DNA of 64,000 nucleotides, taken from the NCBI GenBank assembly GCA_900316515.1, contig ONDE01000011.1, positions 1 through 64,000 of the forward strand, in the 5' to 3' direction. Source of the DNA: an uncultured Bacteroidales bacterium (GTDB lineage Bacteria > Bacteroidota > Bacteroidia > Bacteroidales > P3). Below the pieces are notes generated by a model. The model ran no database searches, was not told the DNA's origin, and saw only the letters and a list, made by a program, of their open reading frames with translations. This document shows, in pieces, positions 9,932-19,097 of the stretch; within the stretch, counting starts at the first letter, position 1; each line of letters begins with the position of its first letter. The position numbers and the translations under genes were made by a program.

Positions 9932-9963
9932 CAAAAGTACAACTATTTTCCATACCCACCAAA
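9932..9963 (-). promoter_or_regulatory. Bacteroidota-type promoter of the XRE regulator
   Basis: Minus strand TTTG (9963-9960), exactly 20 nt, then TACTTTTG (9939-9932), about 37 nt upstream of the ATG at 9895. Both elements match the consensus exactly. Confidence 0.7.
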
Positions 9964-10718
9964 CCTATTTGTATTTTTAACATTTGTAAGCAACAAAATA
10001 ACTGCAAGTGACACTTTTATTAAACAACACAAGCAACGAACACACAATAATATACCTACAATATAATTACAATATAAATATTTTCAGCAAGCAAAACTAA
10101 ATACTTAATGTGTCACCAAAATAGACTAGCTATAAAAAACTGATTTAAAACCACAACAACTTAATATATACCATATGTTAAAGATTTTAACACAAATGGC
10201 ATCCGTAACAGCATTTACAATTGTAAAGAAGCAAAAATCTTACAGCAACGCAACGCCGATTTACAAAAACAGGGACACCTCCTATTACAAAAGTAACTCG
10301 CAAAATTTCGCTTCTAAGCGACTTTCTCCCTCGCCAAGCACTCCGCACCACCCCCAAACCGAGAACGTCTATTTACGCCGAAATCCCGCTTCAAGTTTTT
10401 TCCTTTTCACTTTTCCCTTTCATCATTCACCATTAATCTTTAACCATTAACCTTTAACCATTATAATTCACCTCTCCCCTCCCCTCGCCAGGCGCAGCCG
10501 CCGGCGAAAGTTGTCTTCGTTGTCTCTGTTGTCTTTAAGGAAGAAGAAACCGTAGTCTTTAACCTTTAACCAAGCGACCCCGCAGGGTCGGCGGTATTAC
10601 TACATACAATAAAAGAAACGGACAGATAATACATATCCGTCCGTTTGCTTGACTTGAATTACGCGCAGCGCTTAATCTATAAGATTTATAGATTTCTGCC
10701 CGCAGGGCTAGGCGATTA
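9964..10718. other. gene-free spacer with short tandem repeats, palindromic dispersed repeats and a terminator
   Basis: I see no supported gene. The stretch holds AT-rich DNA to about 10.3 kb, a heptad array at 10432-10466 (ATTAACC/TTTAACC alternating), two more TTTAACC units at 10558-10571, a 9-bp GTTGTCTTC-type repeat near 10511-10537, small GC hairpins (CGACCC-CGCA-GGGTCG at 10575-10590 and GCCCGCAGGGC near 10698), and segments shared with the 60 kb spacer: 10485-10507 matches 60419-60441 and 10681-10708 matches 60577-60605. A plus-strand 91-codon frame at 10175 has no homology I recognise. Confidence 0.7.
10616..10646 (-). terminator. intrinsic terminator of the fused oxidoreductase gene
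   Basis: AAACGGAC (10616-10623) pairs with GTCCGTTT (10639-10646), the stem extending inward through GATA/TATC with one mismatch. On the minus strand it is followed by CTTTTATT. It lies about 70 bp beyond the stop at 10719. Confidence 0.65.
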
Positions 10719-13700
10719 CTATTTGAACGCGTTCTCACTCAGGCCCTTGCCGCTGAGGGCAAGGTCTTTCATGTACGAGGGCACTTCGCGGCCAAGATAC
10801 TTGTCGACATAGAGCTTGGCGAGGTACTGACCCAGCATGAATCCGTGTCCGCGGAGACCTGTGAGCAGACCCACCGACGGGTCGACGATATAGCGCGGCT
10901 CGGTGTAACGTCCTGCCCAGCAAGCCAGTATGCTTACATCCTTGAGGCCGGGAATCCATTCGGCAAAGACCTCGCAGACAATCTCGAGGAACTCGCGGCT
11001 GTTGTACTTGATGTTCTGGCGCGTCTCGTAGGCGTCGGTGTCGGGGCTGGCGCAGCCGATAATCTGACCCGTGTGGGCGAACTGCTGTCCGTAGACGGCG
11101 CTGAAGCCCTTGTAGTGACGACGGTCGATAATCATGTCCAGCGCCTCGCCGTTGATACCCATCAAGGGCAGACGACGGGTGATAAAGGCCTGATGCTTCA
11201 CAGGATAGAGGCCTGTATCGATACCCAGCATGTCGGTGAACTTCTCGGCACCCCAACCCATGGCATTGACGAAGTGCTCGCACTCGTACTCTATATATTT
11301 ACCTTCGTGGTTGCGCACCAGAGCCACCACCTTGTCGCCTTTGCGCCATACGCTAAGCAACTCAGTGTCTTCGTAGTAGCGTCCGCCATTCTGCACGCCG
11401 ATGCCACGGATGAAGTCGATTACGCGGCCCGGGGTGGCCTGCCAGCAGTCGCGCGTCATCAGGGCGTGGCTGTAGGTGGTCTTCGAGTCGTCCCAGAGGG
11501 GCGAGATCTCCTTCTTGAAGTCCTTGCGGTCGACCATATAGGCGTCGCTCCAGGCGCGGCTGGCGTCGAGCGCGCGGTAGGTGGCGTCGTCGTGGACAAG
11601 GTTGACGTAGCGCGTAGGTTTGTAGTTGATATTGTGGACTTTCTGTATGCTCTTGAATATCTCGTGGCTGTGCTGTGCAATGTCGGCGATGTCGGGGTTG
11701 GAGAATGCCGGACGGCCGCCGCCGATGTTGCGCCACGAGGCGCCACGGCTCCAGTTGACCATCACGGGCTTGAAGCCGGCCTCGCTGAAATAGCGGAACA
11801 GGCCGCTGCCGGCAATACCGCCGCCAGCGATGAAGACACGCACCTCTTCGTGGCTGACATTGTTGCTCTTGGGGAACATATAGACCTCCTTGCGGCCCTC
11901 GGTGTAGATGTCGCCCAGCAGCACCTGGTTGCTCAGCGGGGCACGCGGCGTGGCGTCGCCGGTGACCTCGATGCCATGGGCACGGAGCAGCTGACGGGCA
12001 CGGGCTATGCAGCGCTTGCCGCGGCAGGGACCCATACCCATGCGGGTGATATGCTTCAGCTCGTCGACCGAGATGTACTTGCGGTCGCCCACGACGGCAA
12101 GGAGCTGCTCGTCGGTAATATCCTCGCAGTGGCAGATAAACGTCTCACCCTCCACAGGATAGAGCGGTTTCATGTTAAGCGGCTCTGGGTATTTCTCCTT
12201 GACGATGAAGCCCTTGACGTCGGTCATCTGGCCGTCGACCTTGGCCACTTTAACGCGGGCCACATTGGTCTTGTTGTCCTTCTTGAGGACCTTCTCCACC
12301 GTTCCCTCGCCTATCCGCTGGCCGTTGTTGTCGACCAGGTAGACCTCGGCGCCCTCTTCGACGGCGTACTCGATGGGCAGGAAGCACCACTCTTTCTGCA
12401 GGTTATAGCCGAAGATTGCCAGACCGGGGCAGTGGTTGACGCACTCCATACAGCCTATGCACTTGTTGTAGTCCACCGTCGGTGTGCTGCTGGTGGTGGG
12501 CTTGCTGATGGCGCCCTGGGGGCAGCTGAAGGTGCAGGGGTTGCAGGCGAAGCCATAGAGGCAGTCGAGCTGCACGAAAGGCTTGGCTTTCATGCGCTCC
12601 TCGCTGGGCAGGTTGGGCTTGTCGAGCAGTCGCACGGGGTGCTGCTGGCTGTCGATATACTGGCGCGAGATGTCGAGGTATTCGTCATAATTGTAGCGGA
12701 TACCGAGCTCATTGGCAATCTCGTAGGCTGCCTGACGGCCGCGGAGCACGGCACTGGTACCCTCGCCGATGCGCACGGCGTCGCCGACGCCGTAGACGTG
12801 GTGACCGAAGAGTTCCTTGCCCTTGGTGAGCAGCTGGTTGTCGGGCACTAGACCGGTGCAGATATTGATGATGTCGATGTCGTCGATGACCTGCTCGGTG
12901 CCGGGTATCGCCTTGAAATTCTCACACTTGGCAATGACGGCGCCAACGATACCCGTGCGGTCCTCGTTGGGGATGGCGCGCACGAGGGTGTAGCCCGTCA
13001 TGATGGGGATGCCGAGACGGCGCACGCGGTTGGCCTGCACGGGGAAGCCGCCCTCGCGGGGCATAGCCTCGATGATGGCCTTGATGGTGGCGCCGGCCTG
13101 CATGCCCTGATAGGAGGTGAGGTAGCCGATATTACCGGCACCCACGGTGAGCACGCGCTTGCCAAGGAGCGTATGTTCCTGATTCATCATCTTCTGGAAC
13201 ACAGCGGCGGTGTACACTCCGGGCACGTCGTCGTTCTCGAAGGCCGGCATGAAAGGTACGGCACCCGTAGCCACCACGAGGTGCTGGGCGTCGACGTAGG
13301 CCATCTCGCCGGTGACGATGTTCTTGATGGCGATACGCGGTCCCTCGAGGATGTCCCACACGGTGTAGTTCAGCAGAATACCTTCCTGGCTGTCACCTGC
13401 CAGGGTCTTGGCGATGTCGAAGCCACGCATGCCGCCGTACTTCTTCTCGCGCTCGAAGAAGAAGAACTGGTGGGTCTGCATATTGAACTGGCCACCGATG
13501 CGGGCGTTGTTGTCAATCACCAGGTTGTCGATGCCGAAGGCGTTGAGCTGCTCGCGGCATGCCAGACCGGCAGGGCCGGCACCCACTATGGCCACGGTGG
13601 TCTTGTATATAGTAAGAGCCTTGGTAGCCTGCGACTTGGCGGGAGCATCGAAGGTGACACCCGGCAGGTCGGCCTCATGGGTGATGAGGCGCACCTCCTT

Positions 13701-13961
13701 CACACCGTCGACCAGGGTGATGCAGATACGGCGCACGACACCGTCGACGAGCATCTCGCAGGCACCGCACTTGCCGATGCCGCACTCCAGGCTGCGGTTG
13801 CGGCCCTTGAGAGAATGACTGTGAACAGGATAGCCTGCCTCGTGGAGGGCCTTGGCTATGGTGTAGCCCTTATAGCCCTTTACAGGTTTGCCTTCGAACA
13901 AAAATTCCACCACCTCGCTCTGCGGGATGTCCAGAATAGGGTGACTCTGAATCTTGTACAT
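10719..13961 (-). CDS. multidomain FAD / iron-sulfur dehydrogenase (sarcosine/opine/hydroxyproline dehydrogenase-type subunits fused)
   Basis: 1080 residues carrying what is usually a multi-subunit amine or imino-acid dehydrogenase. Visible modules: an N-terminal [2Fe-2S] ferredoxin fold with Cys60, 65, 68 and 80; an FAD/NAD(P) disulfide-reductase-like domain with GAGPAG at 127-132 and a second nucleotide motif GAGNIG near 274; Cys467/473/476/480 followed by a [4Fe-4S] set Cys501/504/507/511; a BFD-like [2Fe-2S] segment with Cys610/612/646/651; and a C-terminal DAO-type FAD domain with GGGIAG at 713-718. In known LhpABE, HcnABC and opine oxidase complexes these are separate alpha, gamma and beta chains. 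The substrate cannot be read from sequence; D-hydroxyproline, sarcosine or another secondary amine are candidates. The gene is apparently monocistronic, with no permease or racemase beside it. Confidence 0.85.
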   Translation of the reverse strand: MYKIQSHPILDIPQSEVVEFLFEGKPVKGYKGYTIAKALHEAGYPVHSHSLKGRNRSLECGIGKCGACEMLVDGVVRRICITLVDGVKEVRLITHEADLPGVTFDAPAKSQATKALTIYKTTVAIVGAGPAGLACREQLNAFGIDNLVIDNNARIGGQFNMQTHQFFFFEREKKYGGMRGFDIAKTLAGDSQEGILLNYTVWDILEGPRIAIKNIVTGEMAYVDAQHLVVATGAVPFMPAFENDDVPGVYTAAVFQKMMNQEHTLLGKRVLTVGAGNIGYLTSYQGMQAGATIKAIIEAMPREGGFPVQANRVRRLGIPIMTGYTLVRAIPNEDRTGIVGAVIAKCENFKAIPGTEQVIDDIDIINICTGLVPDNQLLTKGKELFGHHVYGVGDAVRIGEGTSAVLRGRQAAYEIANELGIRYNYDEYLDISRQYIDSQQHPVRLLDKPNLPSEERMKAKPFVQLDCLYGFACNPCTFSCPQGAISKPTTSSTPTVDYNKCIGCMECVNHCPGLAIFGYNLQKEWCFLPIEYAVEEGAEVYLVDNNGQRIGEGTVEKVLKKDNKTNVARVKVAKVDGQMTDVKGFIVKEKYPEPLNMKPLYPVEGETFICHCEDITDEQLLAVVGDRKYISVDELKHITRMGMGPCRGKRCIARARQLLRAHGIEVTGDATPRAPLSNQVLLGDIYTEGRKEVYMFPKSNNVSHEEVRVFIAGGGIAGSGLFRYFSEAGFKPVMVNWSRGASWRNIGGGRPAFSNPDIADIAQHSHEIFKSIQKVHNINYKPTRYVNLVHDDATYRALDASRAWSDAYMVDRKDFKKEISPLWDDSKTTYSHALMTRDCWQATPGRVIDFIRGIGVQNGGRYYEDTELLSVWRKGDKVVALVRNHEGKYIEYECEHFVNAMGWGAEKFTDMLGIDTGLYPVKHQAFITRRLPLMGINGEALDMIIDRRHYKGFSAVYGQQFAHTGQIIGCASPDTDAYETRQNIKYNSREFLEIVCEVFAEWIPGLKDVSILACWAGRYTEPRYIVDPSVGLLTGLRGHGFMLGQYLAKLYVDKYLGREVPSYMKDLALSGKGLSENAFK

Positions 13962-14021
13962 TCGTGTAAGTGTTTTAGGATTATTATTTTATGATTATTC
14001 TCTGCAAAAATGGGCAACCAC

Positions 14022-14029
14022 AAAAGTAG
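14022..14029 (-). promoter_or_regulatory. -7 element of the fused oxidoreductase promoter
   Basis: Minus-strand TACTTTTG about 60 nt upstream of the ATG at 13961. The -33 element is only approximate (CTTG near 14052). Confidence 0.45.
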
Positions 14030-14085
14030 TAAATTCCTCAGAAGATTGCAAGTTTTTTTTATCAACTTACTATCAACCATACCAA

Positions 14086-14114
14086 AAAACCCCGCACCAT
14101 CGGCGCGGGGTTTT
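14086..14114 (-). terminator. intrinsic terminator after the T9SS cargo gene
   Basis: AAAACCCCGC (14086-14095) pairs perfectly with GCGGGGTTTT (14105-14114) around a 9-nt loop. It lies 31 bp beyond the stop of the minus-strand gene ending at 14145, with a T-rich tail on that strand. Confidence 0.85.
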
Positions 14115-14118
14115 ATCT

Positions 14119-14146
14119 GTAAACCGTAAACAGTAAACGGTAAACT
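14119..14146. repeat. four-unit heptad repeat (GTAAACn) overlapping a stop codon
   Basis: GTAAACC, GTAAACA, GTAAACG and GTAAACT are in exact 7-bp phase. The last unit supplies bases of the TAG stop (14147-14145) of the T9SS cargo gene. GTAAACC recurs twice at 60221-60234. Confidence 0.8.
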
Positions 14147-17100
14147 ACTGTACAATCAGTTTCTTTATCACCGTGGTCTTCTCGCCCACCACGCGGACGA
14201 AATAGGCGCCACGCGACAAGCCATGGAGGTCGATGGCCACCGACTGTTTGCCGGAGGGCTTGACAGCCAGCACCTCACGTCCGTTGAGGTCCACGAGACT
14301 TACCTCGGCACCAGCCTCGATGCCGTTGACGGTAACCATACCCTTGGCGGGATTGGGCGAGAGTGTCACTTTGGCACCGGTAACACCGTCGATACCGCCG
14401 GGGTTGGGGCCGGGACCAGGTTCGTCGCCACCACCAAAGCTGCAGATACTGTCGATGGTGAGGAAGGTGGAGTCGATGGTGCTGGCGTTGTTGCAGATGT
14501 ATAAGGTATCGCCAACCTCGTTGAGGATGGTGAAGGCGCAAATGCTATCGGCATTGCCACTGTACCAGTTGAAAGAGAGGGGCATATCGGCGCAGACCAT
14601 GAAGGTGTTGCTCACAGAGCGGCCACTGTTCATACGCACGGTGCCCACCTCGATGTTGCCGCTGACAATCTCGAGGAATCCGCCGGCCCAGCCGGTATCA
14701 AGCAACGAGACGGCATTGACGGTGAAGAGGCACGACTCGCCCTCGCAGCCGGTGAGGAAGGTGGCTGTGCGTGCAAAGCTGGTGTCGCCCTCGCCGCAGA
14801 AGGTGCGGACGGTGATGTCGTAACGAGTGTAGGGGTTGAGGCCGGTGACAGTGTAGTTGGGGCTGGTGGCAAGGCCATGCTCCACACCGTCGACATAGAC
14901 CAGCCACTGCGTGCCTGTGCCCACGGGAGTCCAATGGAACGACAGGCTGTTGGCATCGGCAGAGTCGAGGGTCATGCCCACCACGGGGCGGCAGCCTTCG
15001 GCATACTCGATGTGGAAGTCGAAGAAGTAGACAAAGCTGTACTCGTTGTCGACTATAGGACTGAGGACGATGCGGTTGCCGTCACCCTCGTAGTTGTCGA
15101 AGTAGGCTATATACTCGTCGTTGCTGAGGTTGGGGTTGGTGCCGGGGAGGTCGATGGTGTCGACCCACACCACGTCGCTGCAGTCGCTCTGGCTGGCCAC
15201 GCCCACACGCACCATGCTGGGCGACGACACGGCGGCCCAGGTGCGCAGACGGGCACCGCTGAGGTGCTCGGCAACGGCGGGAAGCATAATCCACTGGTTG
15301 TAGTCGATATTGCACAGATAGGCACGGTGGCTCAGGCTGAGGTGGCCACGGAGTATGTAGCGCGAGAAAGACCAGCAGGAGGTGAAGCCGGGTCCGATGA
15401 CGGCGTCGAGGTCACTCTGCTCGAAGTGGAAGGGTATGTGCTGCAGGGCGCACTGGGTGATGAAAGGCACGGGGCTGCCGTAGCGCACCTGACCGTCGCA
15501 GTCGACGCCGATTCGCACCTCATAGCGGGTGTCGGGGGTGAGGCCCGTAATGGTGTAGGGGGCCGAGGTGATGCCGGTGACGGTGGTCCAGCTGCCGCCG
15601 CCCATGGTGCGGTACTGCACGTTCCACGACACGGCGCTACCGGTGGCAAGCCACTCAATGTCAGCCGTTACACTATCGACAGCCACAACAGCCATGACAG
15701 GTGCTTCGCAGAATTCGTCGACATCGCAGAGCCCCACAAAGCGCAGGTCGGGCAGGTGGTTCTGGTGCGACACCGAAGGCGGTGTGGCAGCACTATAGGG
15801 GTTGTCATCGTTGAACTTATAGTGCATCGGCCAGTCGCTTTCATGCCAGAGCCAGTAGGGGGTGGCACCCATGCCGGTGTGCGAGCCGGTGTTGTCGACG
15901 ATGGTGACGATGATGTTCGAGGTACCGTCATACTCGAAGGGGGTGGTGAACAGCAGGGTGTCCCACTCCTGGTTCAAGAGTATGTAGTTCACGTTGTTGG
16001 CCACCTGTGTCATGTTGTTCACCGACATCGGCGAGCTGAATGTGGTGGTGGTTGCGGGGGCTGTACCGAGCCAGATGCTCATGGTGCGTGAAGTGGCTAC
16101 CGACTGCGAACGCACATGGCGGCGCAGGGCGATGCCACGGATAGAATCCATGTCGTAGAGAGCCGAAGCAGGATACATCATCTGGCTGTAGGAATAGTTG
16201 TAGAAGGTCACAACGGGGTGATCGTTCGACCATTGGGTGCTGTCGGGCGACAGAGCCGTCTCGCCGCAGTTGGGGAAGCGTATGGGTATCGAGACCGCCT
16301 CGGCGGTGTCGGCGCCGCAGATGGTGCGGAACAGGGCGAGGTAGCGGTGCGTAAAGTCTAGGCCGGAGAAGAAATGGTAGTTGGGGCCATAGCTCATCTC
16401 CTCGTAGTCGCCAGCGCTGGGGTCGTCGAGGTCGCGCAGGTAGGTGACGACAGCGTCGGCGTCGTTGCCGCGCATGTCATAGTCCCACTGGAAGGCTGCA
16501 CTCTCGTGGTTCACAGCCACCTGGCGCAGGTTGGTGATAGAATAGCAGCTCAGCTGGGTGGTGAATTCGGTTGCGCGGGGGTCGCTCTCCGAGTTCTCGC
16601 CGCACACGGTGGTCACCTGCACATAATAGTGCGTGTTGGCGTCGAGACCCGTGAGGGTGATGCCTGCTGTGGGGGCCACCACGACGGTAGCGTTGGTCAT
16701 ATTGGCGTTGGTGCTATAGCTTACATTATAGCTCCATGCGCCCTGAACCTCGGGCCAGGCGAGCAATGCCGAGTTGACACCCACACGGTCTGCCACCAGT
16801 TCGGAGGGGCGCTCACAGGGGTTAAGCTCGGAGACATAGAGGTCGTCGAGGTATGGGTTGCCGTTGCTGTAGCCGCTGCCGAAGGAGCAAGTAAACACCA
16901 GGTAACCGGTGTCGGCAGGGGCACCGGCGATGGTGTTGGTGCGCACCTCGTAGGTAGTCCACGAATAGCCCGGAGCATAGCTGCCCACAAGGACGTAGGT
17001 AGACTGGTCGGCGGGGTTGGTGGCAAGATAAAGGTTCAGCGTGTTCTTGTAGACCACAAAGCTCAGTTCCAGACTGTTAAGCGGAGCAGGAATGCGCGGC

Positions 17101-17378
17101 GTGGCGGCACGCATTGTGCCGCTGGAGGTCATGCCGTTACCCATAAAGTTCAGCACGTTGCCGTGTGTGGAGCCGTAGGAATACACATTAGGGTACACCG
17201 CCGAGCCGCTGATGCACGAGTCCACGCGCGTCCAGCATGGCACAAAGGCATCGGCACCGGTAGCCAGACCTTCGAAGTTCTGACTCCAGGGTAGAGTAAT
17301 GTTGCAGTTCTGTGCCCCCACGCTAGCCGGCAACAGCGCCGCCAGGAAGAGCACCATAAAAGTAAATGTCTTTCTCAT
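14145..17378 (-). CDS. secreted T9SS cargo protein with Fn3-like domains and type A sorting domain
   Basis: 1077 residues. A signal peptide (RKTFTFMVLFLAALLPASVG, then AQN) is followed by a lectin/MAM-like block (LPWSQNFEGLATG), several Fn3-like modules that open with Cys and run through TGLDANTHYYVQV or TGLTPDTRYEVRI motifs, and further jelly-roll-like blocks. The last 75 or so residues are a typical type A T9SS sorting domain: LSPNPAKGMVTVNG, LVDLNGREVL, then LSRGAYFVRV and a KKLIVQ end. The protein should therefore be exported by the type IX system and anchored or released at the cell surface. It is the last gene of an apparent four-gene operon running leftward from 21005, with a 36-bp gap to the gene before it. 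No enzymatic motif was seen, so adhesion or matrix interaction is only a guess. Confidence 0.9.
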   Translation of the reverse strand: MRKTFTFMVLFLAALLPASVGAQNCNITLPWSQNFEGLATGADAFVPCWTRVDSCISGSAVYPNVYSYGSTHGNVLNFMGNGMTSSGTMRAATPRIPAPLNSLELSFVVYKNTLNLYLATNPADQSTYVLVGSYAPGYSWTTYEVRTNTIAGAPADTGYLVFTCSFGSGYSNGNPYLDDLYVSELNPCERPSELVADRVGVNSALLAWPEVQGAWSYNVSYSTNANMTNATVVVAPTAGITLTGLDANTHYYVQVTTVCGENSESDPRATEFTTQLSCYSITNLRQVAVNHESAAFQWDYDMRGNDADAVVTYLRDLDDPSAGDYEEMSYGPNYHFFSGLDFTHRYLALFRTICGADTAEAVSIPIRFPNCGETALSPDSTQWSNDHPVVTFYNYSYSQMMYPASALYDMDSIRGIALRRHVRSQSVATSRTMSIWLGTAPATTTTFSSPMSVNNMTQVANNVNYILLNQEWDTLLFTTPFEYDGTSNIIVTIVDNTGSHTGMGATPYWLWHESDWPMHYKFNDDNPYSAATPPSVSHQNHLPDLRFVGLCDVDEFCEAPVMAVVAVDSVTADIEWLATGSAVSWNVQYRTMGGGSWTTVTGITSAPYTITGLTPDTRYEVRIGVDCDGQVRYGSPVPFITQCALQHIPFHFEQSDLDAVIGPGFTSCWSFSRYILRGHLSLSHRAYLCNIDYNQWIMLPAVAEHLSGARLRTWAAVSSPSMVRVGVASQSDCSDVVWVDTIDLPGTNPNLSNDEYIAYFDNYEGDGNRIVLSPIVDNEYSFVYFFDFHIEYAEGCRPVVGMTLDSADANSLSFHWTPVGTGTQWLVYVDGVEHGLATSPNYTVTGLNPYTRYDITVRTFCGEGDTSFARTATFLTGCEGESCLFTVNAVSLLDTGWAGGFLEIVSGNIEVGTVRMNSGRSVSNTFMVCADMPLSFNWYSGNADSICAFTILNEVGDTLYICNNASTIDSTFLTIDSICSFGGGDEPGPGPNPGGIDGVTGAKVTLSPNPAKGMVTVNGIEAGAEVSLVDLNGREVLAVKPSGKQSVAIDLHGLSRGAYFVRVVGEKTTVIKKLIVQ

Positions 17379-17414
17379 TGTGTTGTATTGTTTTATATTT
17401 ATATTCTTTATATT

Positions 17415-19070
17415 TTATTGAGCATATTTAACTAGCCGCACAGCATGACCATAATGTCGGCCTGCACCTTCGCTTACACTCAAACCAGACTCATAAAACC
17501 TCAGACAATATGCATTATAAACACTGGATGACGGGTCTTGTGTGGCAGACCAATAATTGCCATAAGAGGTTGTAATGATCGACGAACTACTTCCTCTTCC
17601 TGTCACCGGCAAGAACACCGCTCCTGCCGCCTCCATCTTTACCCATTTATTTAAATTGTATGTATTAGATCCCCAGCCACCTTTTGTAGCCGTGTTAATA
17701 AATCCTGGCACGGTCATCCCTGTAGGATGCACATAATTGTCCGGAAATATTATCAATCCCTGAATATTATTAACAACGGCCTTCACGTATCGTGCATTTG
17801 TTGTTCCCCCAATCGTGGAAGCAGAACGCCTGGTAAGTAATGTATCAATCTGTCCTTTGGTTAACGTATGCCAAACTGACGTCATATTACCGCCGTTACT
17901 TATGGCATTCTTTCCCCAGTCACCATTGTTATCATACATCAGATTACGTGTCACATTGCTTCCACTCTTAGGTCCGTAACCATATGCAGTCGACGGGGAT
18001 CCCACCAAATAATCATACGGCATATAGTAGGTATTACCGTGGTCGTATCCACTAGTTCCCCAACCGAATAAATCAATCCATGCCGACTGCGTCGAACGAG
18101 AGTCATCAAACACATTATTTCCTGCTGCATCTAGAATGCTAGTATATTGCTCAGTAGCGAACCGCCATGTACCCGTGGAGGCCTGATACTGCAGATTGCC
18201 TTGCGAAATGATAACCTTTAAACTGGAGTTAACGGTAAAGAGACCACCAAAAGTAGTGCGAGCATAACCCATCATCCTACGCTCCATCGAATGTGCCGAG
18301 GCCTGCTCCTTGCTGAAGTGGGCGGCAACAGCCACTTGGTCAACCTTATGCAAGTAGACATCGACAGTGAACTTGTTACTGCTACCGACCGGCAATACGG
18401 GCACTTGAACAGTGGCGCTGTCGCCCGCAAGGATGCTCAGGGTAGCACCGCCGTCAAACTTCATCTTCACGCGCTTGGTGGAATCCACTGTGGCATCGGC
18501 AGCCGACACAGTGATGTCGTTGCCAATGGTAACGGTGGTCTCACCGCAGAGCTTATACAGGTTGCTCGAAACGATGATGCTGTCAACCATGACAGTAAAA
18601 CCATAATAGTTCACCACCTGCACGCCGATAGCCGCCGTGACATGCTTGAACTGCATATTACTGTTTGTGGTATAGCCAACCATGGGGGTCTGCAGGTTCT
18701 GATAGGTGTGATTCTGACGCGTCGTGGTGGCATAGGTATAGGTTGCCGGCAGATTCAACGTATATGAAGCGCCGCTATTGTTGCTGTAAATACTTGACGG
18801 ATAGACGCCATAATAAGCATCGGCACTCTCCACCTCGATAGCGGTGGTAGCGGTATTGCCCGATTCACTGGGTGGATTAATCGTCACCAAATTACCGTTG
18901 ATACGCACCTTGTCACCTTCTGCCCAGTAGGAAACGTTGCCATTGACGGCCATCTTGGCGTCACCACCCATGTCTTCAATGACGAGTTTCAGCATGCCAA
19001 AGTCATACTTCTGGCAGCCTGCCAAAACAAGCACCACTAAAGCACACAGAAGCACAGCCTTATTCTTCAT
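17415..19070 (-). CDS. fimbrillin-like surface lipoprotein with C-terminal FISUMP/DUF1566-like domain
   Basis: 551 residues. A lipoprotein signal ends LVVLVLAGC with the lipidated Cys at 19. Residues 20-260 resemble Bacteroidales fimbrillin-like proteins (beta-rich, with the ATYTYATTTRQNHTYQNLQ region). The C-terminal half has the repeated small-domain signature seen in many Bacteroidales surface proteins: VIISQGNLQYQAS, then WIDLFGWGTSGYD, then YGHAVRLVKYAQ at the end, close to FISUMP / DUF1566 C-type-lectin-like folds. It is a clear paralogue of the adjacent 556-aa protein. It lies 36 bp upstream of the T9SS cargo gene and 27 bp downstream of its paralogue, so co-transcription is likely. 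The role in surface structure is inferred. Confidence 0.8.
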   Translation of the reverse strand: MKNKAVLLCALVVLVLAGCQKYDFGMLKLVIEDMGGDAKMAVNGNVSYWAEGDKVRINGNLVTINPPSESGNTATTAIEVESADAYYGVYPSSIYSNNSGASYTLNLPATYTYATTTRQNHTYQNLQTPMVGYTTNSNMQFKHVTAAIGVQVVNYYGFTVMVDSIIVSSNLYKLCGETTVTIGNDITVSAADATVDSTKRVKMKFDGGATLSILAGDSATVQVPVLPVGSSNKFTVDVYLHKVDQVAVAAHFSKEQASAHSMERRMMGYARTTFGGLFTVNSSLKVIISQGNLQYQASTGTWRFATEQYTSILDAAGNNVFDDSRSTQSAWIDLFGWGTSGYDHGNTYYMPYDYLVGSPSTAYGYGPKSGSNVTRNLMYDNNGDWGKNAISNGGNMTSVWHTLTKGQIDTLLTRRSASTIGGTTNARYVKAVVNNIQGLIIFPDNYVHPTGMTVPGFINTATKGGWGSNTYNLNKWVKMEAAGAVFLPVTGRGSSSSIITTSYGNYWSATQDPSSSVYNAYCLRFYESGLSVSEGAGRHYGHAVRLVKYAQ

Positions 19071-19097
19071 AGCCGTTCCCTACCCTACTTTATATTT

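Noticed and set aside
10175..10450. 91-codon plus-strand frame in the AT-rich spacer
   Set aside because: Low-complexity, includes heptad repeat sequence at its end, no start context and no recognisable domain.
10845..12851. 668-codon antisense frame to the fused oxidoreductase; similarly 60823-62301 antisense to lpdA and 41394-42620 antisense to groEL
   Set aside because: Codon-bias shadows of highly biased GC-rich genes; the sense strands have complete catalytic motifs.
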